The position numbers and the translations under genes are program-made. Positions 40,708 through 47,435 of a stretch of 64,000 nt of DNA are shown piece after piece; position 1 is the first letter of the stretch, and each line of letters starts with the position of its first letter. This DNA comes from CAZEHS01 sp964511875. GTDB taxonomy: Bacteria > Bacillota > Clostridia > Peptostreptococcales > Acidaminobacteraceae. The DNA lies in the NCBI GenBank assembly GCA_964511875.1, contig CAZEHS010000001.1, positions 62,001 to 126,000 on the forward strand, read 5' to 3'. The notes beneath the pieces were generated by a model. That model was not told where the DNA came from, did no database searches, and saw only the letters and a program-made list of their open reading frames with translations.

Positions 40708-40935
40708 ATGAAAGAAGTAATTTTAGATTGCATGGGCGAGGCTTGCCCTGTACCACTTATCAAGGCACAAAAGAAAATCGATGAACTGGCTGTCGGCGAT
40801 GTGCTGATCATTCAGATCGATCATAGCTGCGCCATGAAAAACCTGCCCGATTGGGCACGGGACAATGGTCATAACGTCGAGGTTGAAGAAGTTTCAGATG
40901 GCGAATGGGAAGTTATTGTCGAGAAAACTGTTTAA
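40708..40935 (+). CDS. TusA/TsuB family sulfurtransferase (second copy)
   Basis: A 75-residue protein: ILDCMGEACPVPLIKAQKKI with the catalytic Cys in CPVP, then LAVGDVLIIQIDHSCAMKNLPDWARDNGH. It is the expected cytoplasmic acceptor of sulfur delivered by the YeeE channel; yeeD (tsuB) has this role in known systems. GGAGG precedes ATG 40708 at 7 nt. It lies exactly between the two YeeE half genes. It is about half identical by eye to the copy at 38672. Confidence 0.93.
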   Translation: MKEVILDCMGEACPVPLIKAQKKIDELAVGDVLIIQIDHSCAMKNLPDWARDNGHNVEVEEVSDGEWEVIVEKTV

Positions 40936-40964
40936 GGGCCAGTCGATAATCAGGAGGTCCAACC

Positions 40965-41522
40965 GTGAGTGAATTAAATGAACGCTTACTGGCAATCACC
41001 AGTAACGAAAATTATAAGAAATGGTTGAAAACGGCCTGGCCATATTACACCGGTGCTGTACTGCTGTCACTCTTCCAGATCGTCACCCTTGCAACGACCG
41101 GTACTCCATGGGGTGTTTCCGGTACGTTTGCCAACTGGGGGGCATGGATCTACGAATTTCTTGGCGGCAGTGTGGATAAATGGTATTACTTCGCAGGCGA
41201 AGGCGCCCAAGCCACCCTGGACAAGGGAGTGCTTAACAACCCTGAATCCTGGCGCAACATAGGTATCATTTTAGGCGCGCTGCTTGCTGTACTGTTGGCA
41301 TCCCAGTTCAAGATCAAGAAAATCAAATCCAAACGTCAGGTCGTTGCTGCCGTACTGGGCGGCCTGCTGATGGGCTATGGCGCACGAATCGCTTTCGGCT
41401 GCAATATAGGAGCACTCTTCGGCGGTATTGCATCACTTTCACTGTCCGGTTGGGTTTTCGGTTTCTTCATGTTTTTCGGAGCCATCCTGGGCAGCAAGCT
41501 GCTGGTTAAATTCTTCATGTGA
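40965..41522 (+). CDS. YeeE/YedE (TsuA) family sulfur-compound importer, C-terminal half
   Basis: A 185-residue membrane protein with about four helices. The motif LGGLLMGYGARIAFGCNIGALFGGIASLSLSGWVF holds the conserved Cys and Gly residues of the second half of TsuA. It probably pairs with the product of 39969 to form the complete pore. The start is GTG behind CAGGAGG. A charged segment (FKIKKIKSKRQ) marks a cytoplasmic loop. Confidence 0.9.
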   Translation: MSELNERLLAITSNENYKKWLKTAWPYYTGAVLLSLFQIVTLATTGTPWGVSGTFANWGAWIYEFLGGSVDKWYYFAGEGAQATLDKGVLNNPESWRNIGIILGALLAVLLASQFKIKKIKSKRQVVAAVLGGLLMGYGARIAFGCNIGALFGGIASLSLSGWVFGFFMFFGAILGSKLLVKFFM

Positions 41523-41568
41523 TCCAACTAACCCACTGCACATACCAACCCACCCGGGAGGTTAATAA

Positions 41569-42819
41569 ATGGCAAGAGAAAAGGTCGTTGAGAATTATGA
41601 TGTCATCATTATCGGCGGAGGTGCCGCAGGGCTGACCGCCGGCATATATGCCAGCCGTGCGCGGCTGAAGACACTGCTCCTTGAAAAAGGGCTGGTGGGC
41701 GGATTGGCCACCTACACCAATGAGATCGAGAACTATCCCGGCTTCCCTGACAAACCCAAGGGAGAAGGAATCACCAATCTCATGAAGGAACAGGCCAAGA
41801 ACATGGGCGTTGTCTTCAAGTTGACCGATGTGAAATCTGTTGAGCTGCAGGGTGAAGTGAAACGGGTAGAAACCTTCCGCAACATTTTCACCGCCAAGAC
41901 AGTCATCCTGGCTACCGGAGGAAGGCCCCGCATAACAAAGGCTGAAAACGAAGAGAAGTTTCTTTTCGATAAAGGAATCTCCTTTTGCGCCACCTGTGAT
42001 GCCGCCGCCAACACGGACAAGACCGTTGTGGTGATCGGCAGCGGTGATGCCGCCATCGAAGAGGGCATGTTCCTCACCAAATTCGCAAAGAAGGTAATTG
42101 TTTCAGTCCTTCATAATGAAGGAAAAATGGACTGCAATGAAATTGCCAAGGAAGCGGCCCTGAAGAACCCCAAGATGGAATTCATCTGGAATTCCACCGT
42201 CAAACGGTTTGAAGGCGAAGACCGACTTGAGCGCGTCATCATGCGCGACCTGCGTACGGATGAAGAAATTGCCGTTCCCTGCGACAACTGCTTCGAGTTT
42301 ATCGGATATATACCGAACACGGAGATATTCAAGGACCAGATCAAATTGACCGGAGCAGGCTACATCATCACCAATGAGAAGATGGACACGAATATTGAAG
42401 GCGTCTTCGCTGCCGGCGATGTACGGGATAAGTGGCTCAAGCAGGTAGCTACTGCAGTCGGAGATGGGGCCATAGCGGGCTATGCAGCGGAGAAATACAT
42501 CGCAGAAAGCGAAGTTTTCAACGATGTCATCCTACAGAAGGAAAAACCCGGCCTGACGTTCATCTACAATGCCGTACACGCCGAAAGCCGGGATTTCCTG
42601 ATTGAAATCGAGCGGATCGAAGCTCATTTTGAAAGCAAACTTGTAGTCAACCGCGTGGACATCTATAAATCCAGCGGCATTGCCGACCGCCTGAATGTGG
42701 CCGAATTCCCTGCAGTAATCCTGACTGTGGATGGAAAGGTTCGCGATCGTTTCATCGGTCACCTGAGCGCTGACCGGATTATCAGCGAACTGGATAGCAT
42801 CTGCACTGAATGTCAATGA
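41569..42819 (+). CDS. Thioredoxin reductase-like flavoprotein with C-terminal thioredoxin-like domain and CxxC tail
   Basis: A 416-residue enzyme. The first 315 residues are a thioredoxin reductase: FAD site IIIGGGAAGLTAGIYASRA, redox pair in SFCATCDAAA, NADPH site VVIGSGDAAIEEG, and GVFAAGDVRD. The extra 95 residues read as a thioredoxin fold (LTFIYNAVHAESRDFLIEI, VDIYKSSGIADRLNVAEFPAVIL) whose active site has lost both Cys. The protein ends SICTECQ, a CxxC at the very C-terminus. It is the last gene of the yeeE-tusA operon, so it may release sulfur or reduce disulfides made during import. GGGAGG precedes the ATG. Confidence 0.88.
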   Translation: MAREKVVENYDVIIIGGGAAGLTAGIYASRARLKTLLLEKGLVGGLATYTNEIENYPGFPDKPKGEGITNLMKEQAKNMGVVFKLTDVKSVELQGEVKRVETFRNIFTAKTVILATGGRPRITKAENEEKFLFDKGISFCATCDAAANTDKTVVVIGSGDAAIEEGMFLTKFAKKVIVSVLHNEGKMDCNEIAKEAALKNPKMEFIWNSTVKRFEGEDRLERVIMRDLRTDEEIAVPCDNCFEFIGYIPNTEIFKDQIKLTGAGYIITNEKMDTNIEGVFAAGDVRDKWLKQVATAVGDGAIAGYAAEKYIAESEVFNDVILQKEKPGLTFIYNAVHAESRDFLIEIERIEAHFESKLVVNRVDIYKSSGIADRLNVAEFPAVILTVDGKVRDRFIGHLSADRIISELDSICTECQ

Positions 42820-42831
42820 TCATGACCCTAA

Positions 42832-42872
42832 CGTAAAGAGCGACACTGCCATAGGCGGTGTCGCTCTTTACG
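42832..42872 (+). terminator. Rho-independent terminator of the yeeE-tusA operon
   Basis: A 19-bp stem with 18 pairs (CGTAAAGAGCGACACTGCC / GGCGGTGTCGCTCTTTACG) and a 3-nt loop lies 12 bp after the stop of the flavoprotein. It stands between convergent genes and may work both ways. Confidence 0.88.
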
Positions 42873-42889
42873 TGGCAGTTTCAGCACGA

Positions 42890-43366
42890 TTAAGCTGCTT
42901 TGTTCTTCTGATAAGTCGTTATCAGGCCTGTCGCATGTCCCATCGGACATACCTGACACCAACTGCGGGGCTGATAGATGATCCCTATCAGGGTTCCTAC
43001 TGCAAGAGATACTACCATGAAGCGTAGCAAAGCCATTCCGATCACAAAAATAGAGCTGTGGTGGTGATAAAGGGAAAAGGTAAGCATTGCCACCATGGCT
43101 CCCAACAATGTGTTCTTGAATGCAGCAGTCCTCATGAAACCCGGCAGGTTATTCCTGAAGCTCAGCTTGGACAGGAACTTGCCGAAAAGAGAGCCCCTGG
43201 GGCAGTAATGAGAACAGTGGATCTTGCCGTGCCCCCTTAAAGCATGAATCATGGGGATTGTCATGCAAAGGATCGCTCCCAGCCCAAAACGCAAATCCAG
43301 AACCGATAGGATCAGGAAGGCAATCATGATGATCCATGACCATTCCATATGTGATTTCTTTTTCAT
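42890..43366 (-). CDS. Membrane protein with paired CxxxCP motifs (second 4Fe-4S copy)
   Basis: A 158-residue protein with helices at about 10-40, 75-100 and 105-125. Motifs are KIHCSHYCPRGSLFGK (about 50) and SWCQVCPMGHATGLI (about 140). The second has CxxCP rather than CxxxCP. It is a paralogue of the protein at 25456. Four Cys would allow one [4Fe-4S] cluster. GGAGGG precedes ATG 43366. It is divergent from the DUF2680 gene, and a perfect C5TATAG5 palindrome lies 29-42 bp upstream. Confidence 0.78.
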   Translation of the reverse strand: MKKKSHMEWSWIIMIAFLILSVLDLRFGLGAILCMTIPMIHALRGHGKIHCSHYCPRGSLFGKFLSKLSFRNNLPGFMRTAAFKNTLLGAMVAMLTFSLYHHHSSIFVIGMALLRFMVVSLAVGTLIGIIYQPRSWCQVCPMGHATGLITTYQKNKAA

Positions 43367-43394
43367 TAATTCCCTCCAAATTTGTATTACCCCT

Positions 43395-43408
43395 CCCCCT
43401 ATAGGGGG
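43395..43408. promoter_or_regulatory. Perfect C5TATAG5 palindrome (CsoR/CstR-type operator candidate)
   Basis: CCCCCTATAGGGGG is a perfect 14-bp palindrome within a longer TACCCCT...GGGGGTT context, between the divergent membrane [4Fe-4S] and DUF2680 genes. A TATACT -10-like box (43417-43422) follows for rightward transcription. The related palindrome at 26684-26700 lies before the other locus with the same gene type. Confidence 0.5.
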
Positions 43409-43585
43409 GGTTCTTGTATACTATATAACATGTCTCCAATAGCGTCAACCCTAGATACTCCTGAGAATGAATTTGAAGCGAATGACATACTTCTTTCACA
43501 TCTGCGACAAACTTTCGTCACATTTCTTTCCTATACTGAATACAAGCTTAATAATAAGCATACACAAAAAAGGAGCGTGGAATTG

Positions 43586-44059
43586 ATGAAACGATTTCAA
43601 AAAATGATTGGATTGGCAGCAGCAATAGGGATTCTCAGTATTTCAGGGGCCGTCTATGCAGATATTCTGAAAACACCGGCATCCTTGGCAGCAGAGCTTA
43701 CAGGCAAAACAGTGACTGAGGTCACCGAAGCAAGGCTTGAAGGTAAAACCTATGGAACTCAGGCTAAGGACGCCGGGCAGCTGGAAGAATTCCAGAATCA
43801 GATGATTGAGATCAAAGCAGATCTTCTCGAGCAGCGTGTGAAGGATGGCGTGATGACACAGGAAAGAGCTGACGAAATCCTGGCAGCCATCAAAGCAAAC
43901 CAAGCCAACTGTGACGGGACAGGATCAGCTCAAATCGGCAGGAAACTTGGTGCAGGATTTGGCGGCGGCATGGGTCAGGGCGCTGGAATGGGACAAGGAA
44001 TGGGCCTTAGGGACGGAAGCCATGGCGGCATGGGTTTTGGCAGAAATGTAACTGAGTAA
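43586..44059 (+). CDS. Exported DUF2680 protein with Gly/Met-rich tail
   Basis: A 157-residue protein with a signal peptide (MKRFQKMIGLAAAIGILSISGAVYA). The middle (about 70-115) fits DUF2680/YckD: LLEQRVKDGVMTQERADEILAAIKANQANCDGTG. The last 40 residues repeat GQGMG-like units (GGGMGQGAGMGQGMGLRDG), possibly metal binding. ATG 43586 follows GGAG at 11 nt; the long upstream frame crosses the promoter and is not coding. Family function is unknown. It shares its promoter region with a membrane [4Fe-4S] protein. Confidence 0.82.
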   Translation: MKRFQKMIGLAAAIGILSISGAVYADILKTPASLAAELTGKTVTEVTEARLEGKTYGTQAKDAGQLEEFQNQMIEIKADLLEQRVKDGVMTQERADEILAAIKANQANCDGTGSAQIGRKLGAGFGGGMGQGAGMGQGMGLRDGSHGGMGFGRNVTE

Positions 44060-44076
44060 AAATCCTGATCAATGTT

Positions 44077-44123
44077 AAAAGCAGCTGAATGACCCAGAAT
44101 CGATGGGCCATTCAGCTGCTTTT
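44077..44123 (+). terminator. Terminator between the DUF2680 and methyltransferase genes
   Basis: A 20-bp stem with one mismatch (AAAAGCAGCTGAATGACCCA / TGGGCCATTCAGCTGCTTTT), flanked by A and T runs, between convergent genes. It should work in both directions. Confidence 0.88.
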
Positions 44124-44139
44124 CATTTTCATTAGCGGT

Positions 44140-44718
44140 TCAAATGTGTCTCACTGCAGTAACCATATAGAAATCTTCCCCTAAGGGTATCGGTGATTGA
44201 GGATTCCAACCGGCTTCTGTCAGCATCACGCTCAATTTCTCAGGCGAAATCCGTTTATGAAGAGGCGGTCCTTGAGGCTGGTCTATGACACTCCACTCGA
44301 TGATACTGATTTTACCGCCTGGAATCACTGCTTCTGAGGCCAAACGAAAAAAACGGACCAGATCCGGCAGTTCATGAGCAACATGACACAGTAAGGCCTG
44401 ATGAACCGGTTCGTCTTCCCATTTCAATTCCATCAGGTCCTGCCTGATGATGATAAGAGGTTCAGGGTGATCAGAAAGATTCATCAGCATCCGATCAATC
44501 AGGGCTTGCGATCGCTCGACTGCATAGACTCTTCCCTGTTTACCGACTATGTTCAGCGCAGGTATGACAAAAACCCCTGTTCCACTGCCAAAATCTGCGA
44601 AGCTGTCACCGGATTTCAATCCCAGGTCAAGCAGTGTCTTCTCCGGATTGAGATTTTTCAATCTGTCAGGCCGCTCCAGCTTTGCCCATGATTCTTCCTT
44701 AAAGATTCCATCGTGCAT
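44140..44718 (-). CDS. Class I SAM-dependent methyltransferase
   Basis: A 192-residue methyltransferase. Motif I is FADFGSGTGVFVIPAL, motif II is VYAVERSQALIDRM, and a later strand is GGKISIIEWSVIDQPQGPP, which resembles UbiE-like and arsenite/selenium-type methyltransferases without being specific to either. Cys in CHVAHELPD is conserved in many. AGGAGG precedes ATG 44718. It lies 16 bp downstream of the histidine kinase gene and so probably belongs to that operon. Confidence 0.85.
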   Translation of the reverse strand: MHDGIFKEESWAKLERPDRLKNLNPEKTLLDLGLKSGDSFADFGSGTGVFVIPALNIVGKQGRVYAVERSQALIDRMLMNLSDHPEPLIIIRQDLMELKWEDEPVHQALLCHVAHELPDLVRFFRLASEAVIPGGKISIIEWSVIDQPQGPPLHKRISPEKLSVMLTEAGWNPQSPIPLGEDFYMVTAVRHI

Positions 44719-44733
44719 ATGTCTTCCTCCTTG

Positions 44734-46536
44734 TCATCCCTCATGGGGAAACCCGATTGTGAACTCTGTCCCTTCACCTGATACGCTGGTCACTGTAACA
44801 ACTCCACTGTGCAGGTCAATCAGCCGTTTTGCAATGGAAAGCCCCAACCCTGTCCCGCTGCTTTCCCTGGATGTATCGCTCTGGTAGAACCGATCCCAGA
44901 TGTAAGGCAGCTCCTCCGGAGAGATTCCATAGCCCTGATCCTGAATCGTGACCTTCACCTGATCCTGCAGGACCACAGAGACGGTAATGCAGGTTTGGTC
45001 AGGGGAATATTTGATGGCGTTATCCAGGAATATGACGAACAATTGCCTAAGCCGGTCATAATCCCCCTTGATAGGCGGGATATCCATACTGGAATTCAAT
45101 TGGATCCGTATGTTTTTTTTGTCTGCCAGCTCCTGAATTCCCTTCACCGTATCCGACAGCAGACTGGGCAGATGAACCTGCTCCAAATGGACACTGATGG
45201 TTTCCGACTGCAGCCTGGACAGATCGAGCAAATCTCCTACCAGCCGCTCCAAGGCACGGGTTTCTGCAAGAAGCCTCCCTATATAGCGTGAAACATCTTC
45301 CGGTTCAGAAATGGTCCCGTCGTCCAGTGCTTCCAGAGATCCTTTTATGACTGTCAGGGGCGTTCGGAATTCATGAGACACATTTGCCACGAAATCCCGC
45401 CTCAGCTGTTCCAGCTTCTCGCTTTCGCTGACGTCCTGCACCAGTTCCACTGCCCCATTCCCTTTTCCCTTGTTGTCTATTATGGGTGACAGGGTTAATT
45501 TCAGATGCTTTCNNNNNNNNNNCTTTCCTTTGAATAAGCGGAGAAGTCTTGATGGGGTTTTTTCAAGCATCACCTTATCCAGTTCCTGCACAAGTCCTAA
45601 TTCCGCAAAATCAGCCGAAACAGAATCCAAGGGATATGGATTTCCTGTACCCATGATTTCTCCGAGATTGGAATTCGCATTCAGAGGGATCGAGTCAGGT
45701 CCAAATGATATGATCCCCTCAGAAATGCTGGAGATTATATCACCGAGTTTCCCTTTCTCCTGATAGAGCAGATCCATTGTCTTGCTCAGTTCAGAGGCGA
45801 GCAGATCCAGCGAACTGCCTAACTGCCCCAATTCATCCTGACGGTCGATATGTGCGCGGGTTTCATAATTCCCCTCAACCATGGCTAATGCAACACGGTT
45901 CATCTGTTTCAACGGTTTTGTGAATCGCATGGAATAAGTGATCCCCAGACCTGACGCTACAATCAGAGCCGCTGCAAGACTGATCATCAGGATTGCAGAT
46001 GCTTTATCCATGGTTTCTGAGATACCCATGACTGGGGCATGAAGAAGAATCATTCCCACAACCTGACGGCTATCATCGATGATGGGTGTTCCCACAGTAA
46101 GGGTAGCTTCACTGTATAGACTGCTGAAGCTTTCACTTACGGAGTCCTTACCGGCCAGTACCTGGCGAATCACTTCAGACGCTTCCAAAGGCAGAGGCTC
46201 AGTACTCAGGCTATGGGGCTGGATTCCGGCTCCCATTCCCATTCCAATCAGCTCCCAGGGCTTCCCTTGTGAATCCAGTATCCATACATCAGAATCGGTC
46301 ATGGTATTGAGAAATCGCACGAAGCCTCCCATTCCACGGATTCCGCCTCCAGCTGCAGAGGCTTCAGTCATGATGCCGGCAATGCTGTGAGCCCTATCCA
46401 TCATCATCTTTTCACGGCTGTCAAATGCATACTGCCGGAACATCTGTATGAAGAATACACCTACTGTCAGCATTGAAATCAGAACAATGATGACGAAGCC
46501 TGCGGTAAGTTGAAACGCGATCTTTTTCCTAATCAT
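44734..46536 (-). CDS. Sensor histidine kinase, PhoR/ResE-like (contains an assembly gap)
   Basis: A roughly 600-residue kinase: TM1 (about 10-32), extracytoplasmic sensor (about 33-165), TM2 (about 166-190), HAMP (about 190-245, GNYETRAHIDRQDELGQLGSS), a PAS-like linker (about 255-370), HisKA with RRDFVANVSHEFRTPLTVIKGSLEAL, and HATPase with QDQGYGISPEEL and GTGLGLSIAKRL. Ten Ns at 45513-45522 interrupt the PAS-like part; the frame fits on both sides, but the true length there is unknown. GGAGGTG precedes ATG 46536, which overlaps the regulator gene by 8 bp. Confidence 0.92.
   Translation of the reverse strand: MIRKKIAFQLTAGFVIIVLISMLTVGVFFIQMFRQYAFDSREKMMMDRAHSIAGIMTEASAAGGGIRGMGGFVRFLNTMTDSDVWILDSQGKPWELIGMGMGAGIQPHSLSTEPLPLEASEVIRQVLAGKDSVSESFSSLYSEATLTVGTPIIDDSRQVVGMILLHAPVMGISETMDKASAILMISLAAALIVASGLGITYSMRFTKPLKQMNRVALAMVEGNYETRAHIDRQDELGQLGSSLDLLASELSKTMDLLYQEKGKLGDIISSISEGIISFGPDSIPLNANSNLGEIMGTGNPYPLDSVSADFAELGLVQELDKVMLEKTPSRLLRLFKGKXXXXKHLKLTLSPIIDNKGKGNGAVELVQDVSESEKLEQLRRDFVANVSHEFRTPLTVIKGSLEALDDGTISEPEDVSRYIGRLLAETRALERLVGDLLDLSRLQSETISVHLEQVHLPSLLSDTVKGIQELADKKNIRIQLNSSMDIPPIKGDYDRLRQLFVIFLDNAIKYSPDQTCITVSVVLQDQVKVTIQDQGYGISPEELPYIWDRFYQSDTSRESSGTGLGLSIAKRLIDLHSGVVTVTSVSGEGTEFTIGFPHEG
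45513..45522. other. Assembly gap (10 N)
   Basis: Ten undetermined bases lie inside the histidine kinase gene. The reading frame happens to continue, but 10 is likely a placeholder and the real gap length is not known. Confidence 0.98.
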
Positions 46537-47221
46537 GCTTCACCTCCAGGCGATACCCCACTCCCCAGACGGTTTTGATATCCCATTCAGAATCATCAGG
46601 CAAGGAAAGCTTGGCACGAAGGCGCTTCACATGGGTGTCGACCGTCCGTGCATCCCCGAAAAAGTCATAACCCCATATGCTGCTCAGAAGATTCTCTCTG
46701 GAGAATACTTTGCCGGGATTGGTTGCGAGAAGCCAGATAATCTCGATTTCCCGTTTGGTAAGATTGATCGGCCGCCCTTCCAAAGTCACTGTATAGTTCG
46801 ATATGTTGATTTCCAATCCATGAAGCTTCAGCACTTTGTTTTTCTCGTCCTCTGCAAGGTCAAGACGTCTCAGGACTGCACGTATTCTGGCCATCACTTC
46901 TCCGGGGCTGAAAGGCTTGACGATATAGTCGTCTGCACCGATATCCAGACCCATGATCCGGTCTGCATCCTCCCCGCGAGCAGTAATCATGATGATGGGC
47001 ACATTGGAGGTTCTCCGGATTTCCCGGCACACTTCATACCCGTCCTTCCGAGGCATCAGGACATCCAGCAGGAGCAGCACCGGTGCGTATTCTTCGAACT
47101 TCTCCAGCGCATCCTCGCCATCCTTGGCTGTGATTGGAGTATAACCCTCCTTTGCACAATAAGCAGTGAGAATATCCCGGATTCCTTCATTGTCATCAGC
47201 AATCAATATGTTCTTATTCAT
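46529..47221 (-). CDS. OmpR family response regulator (PhoP/ResD-like)
   Basis: A 230-residue regulator: receiver (about 1-118) with NILIADDNEG, phospho-Asp in LLLLDVLMPRKDG, Thr in IIMITARGED and Lys in IVKPFSP; winged helix (about 130-228) with LTKREIEIIWLLA and HVKRLRAKLS. ATG 47221 has GGAGG; the frame from 47287 is not used. It is coupled to the kinase gene. Two pho-box-like promoters (49097-49130 and 58728-58761) are of the form such regulators bind; this link is inference. Confidence 0.93.
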   Translation of the reverse strand: MNKNILIADDNEGIRDILTAYCAKEGYTPITAKDGEDALEKFEEYAPVLLLLDVLMPRKDGYEVCREIRRTSNVPIIMITARGEDADRIMGLDIGADDYIVKPFSPGEVMARIRAVLRRLDLAEDEKNKVLKLHGLEINISNYTVTLEGRPINLTKREIEIIWLLATNPGKVFSRENLLSSIWGYDFFGDARTVDTHVKRLRAKLSLPDDSEWDIKTVWGVGYRLEVKHD

Positions 47222-47380
47222 AGGTCCTCCGATTCTGGATGCAAAACTTGAGACCAGCTGCGATGTTATCATCTGACGATGCTTCATTATATCACCCTGA
47301 GTACGTGCATTTGTGTCGAAAGTATGACATTCAGCGACCGCACGTTCATATCTTCAGACTATGCACCTTCTGGGCGACAA

Positions 47381-47410
47381 AAAGCAGCATGGCGATTGCC
47401 ATGCTGCTTT
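47381..47410 (-). terminator. Terminator after the SLH protein gene
   Basis: A perfect 13-bp stem AAAGCAGCATGGC / GCCATGCTGCTTT with a GATT loop, extended by CGACA/TGTCG-like flanks, lies 26 bp beyond the stop at 47436. Confidence 0.85.
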
Positions 47411-47435
47411 GTCGTGATACCATTTAAATGGAATA

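Noticed and set aside
41569..42819. Selenocysteine at the C-terminus of the flavoprotein
   Set aside because: Both residues of the tail are encoded as Cys, and the stop TGA is directly followed by unrelated sequence before the terminator.
42890..43366. NosR/NapH denitrification or nitrate-reduction role
   Set aside because: Only four motif Cys are present and no nap or nos genes are in the window.
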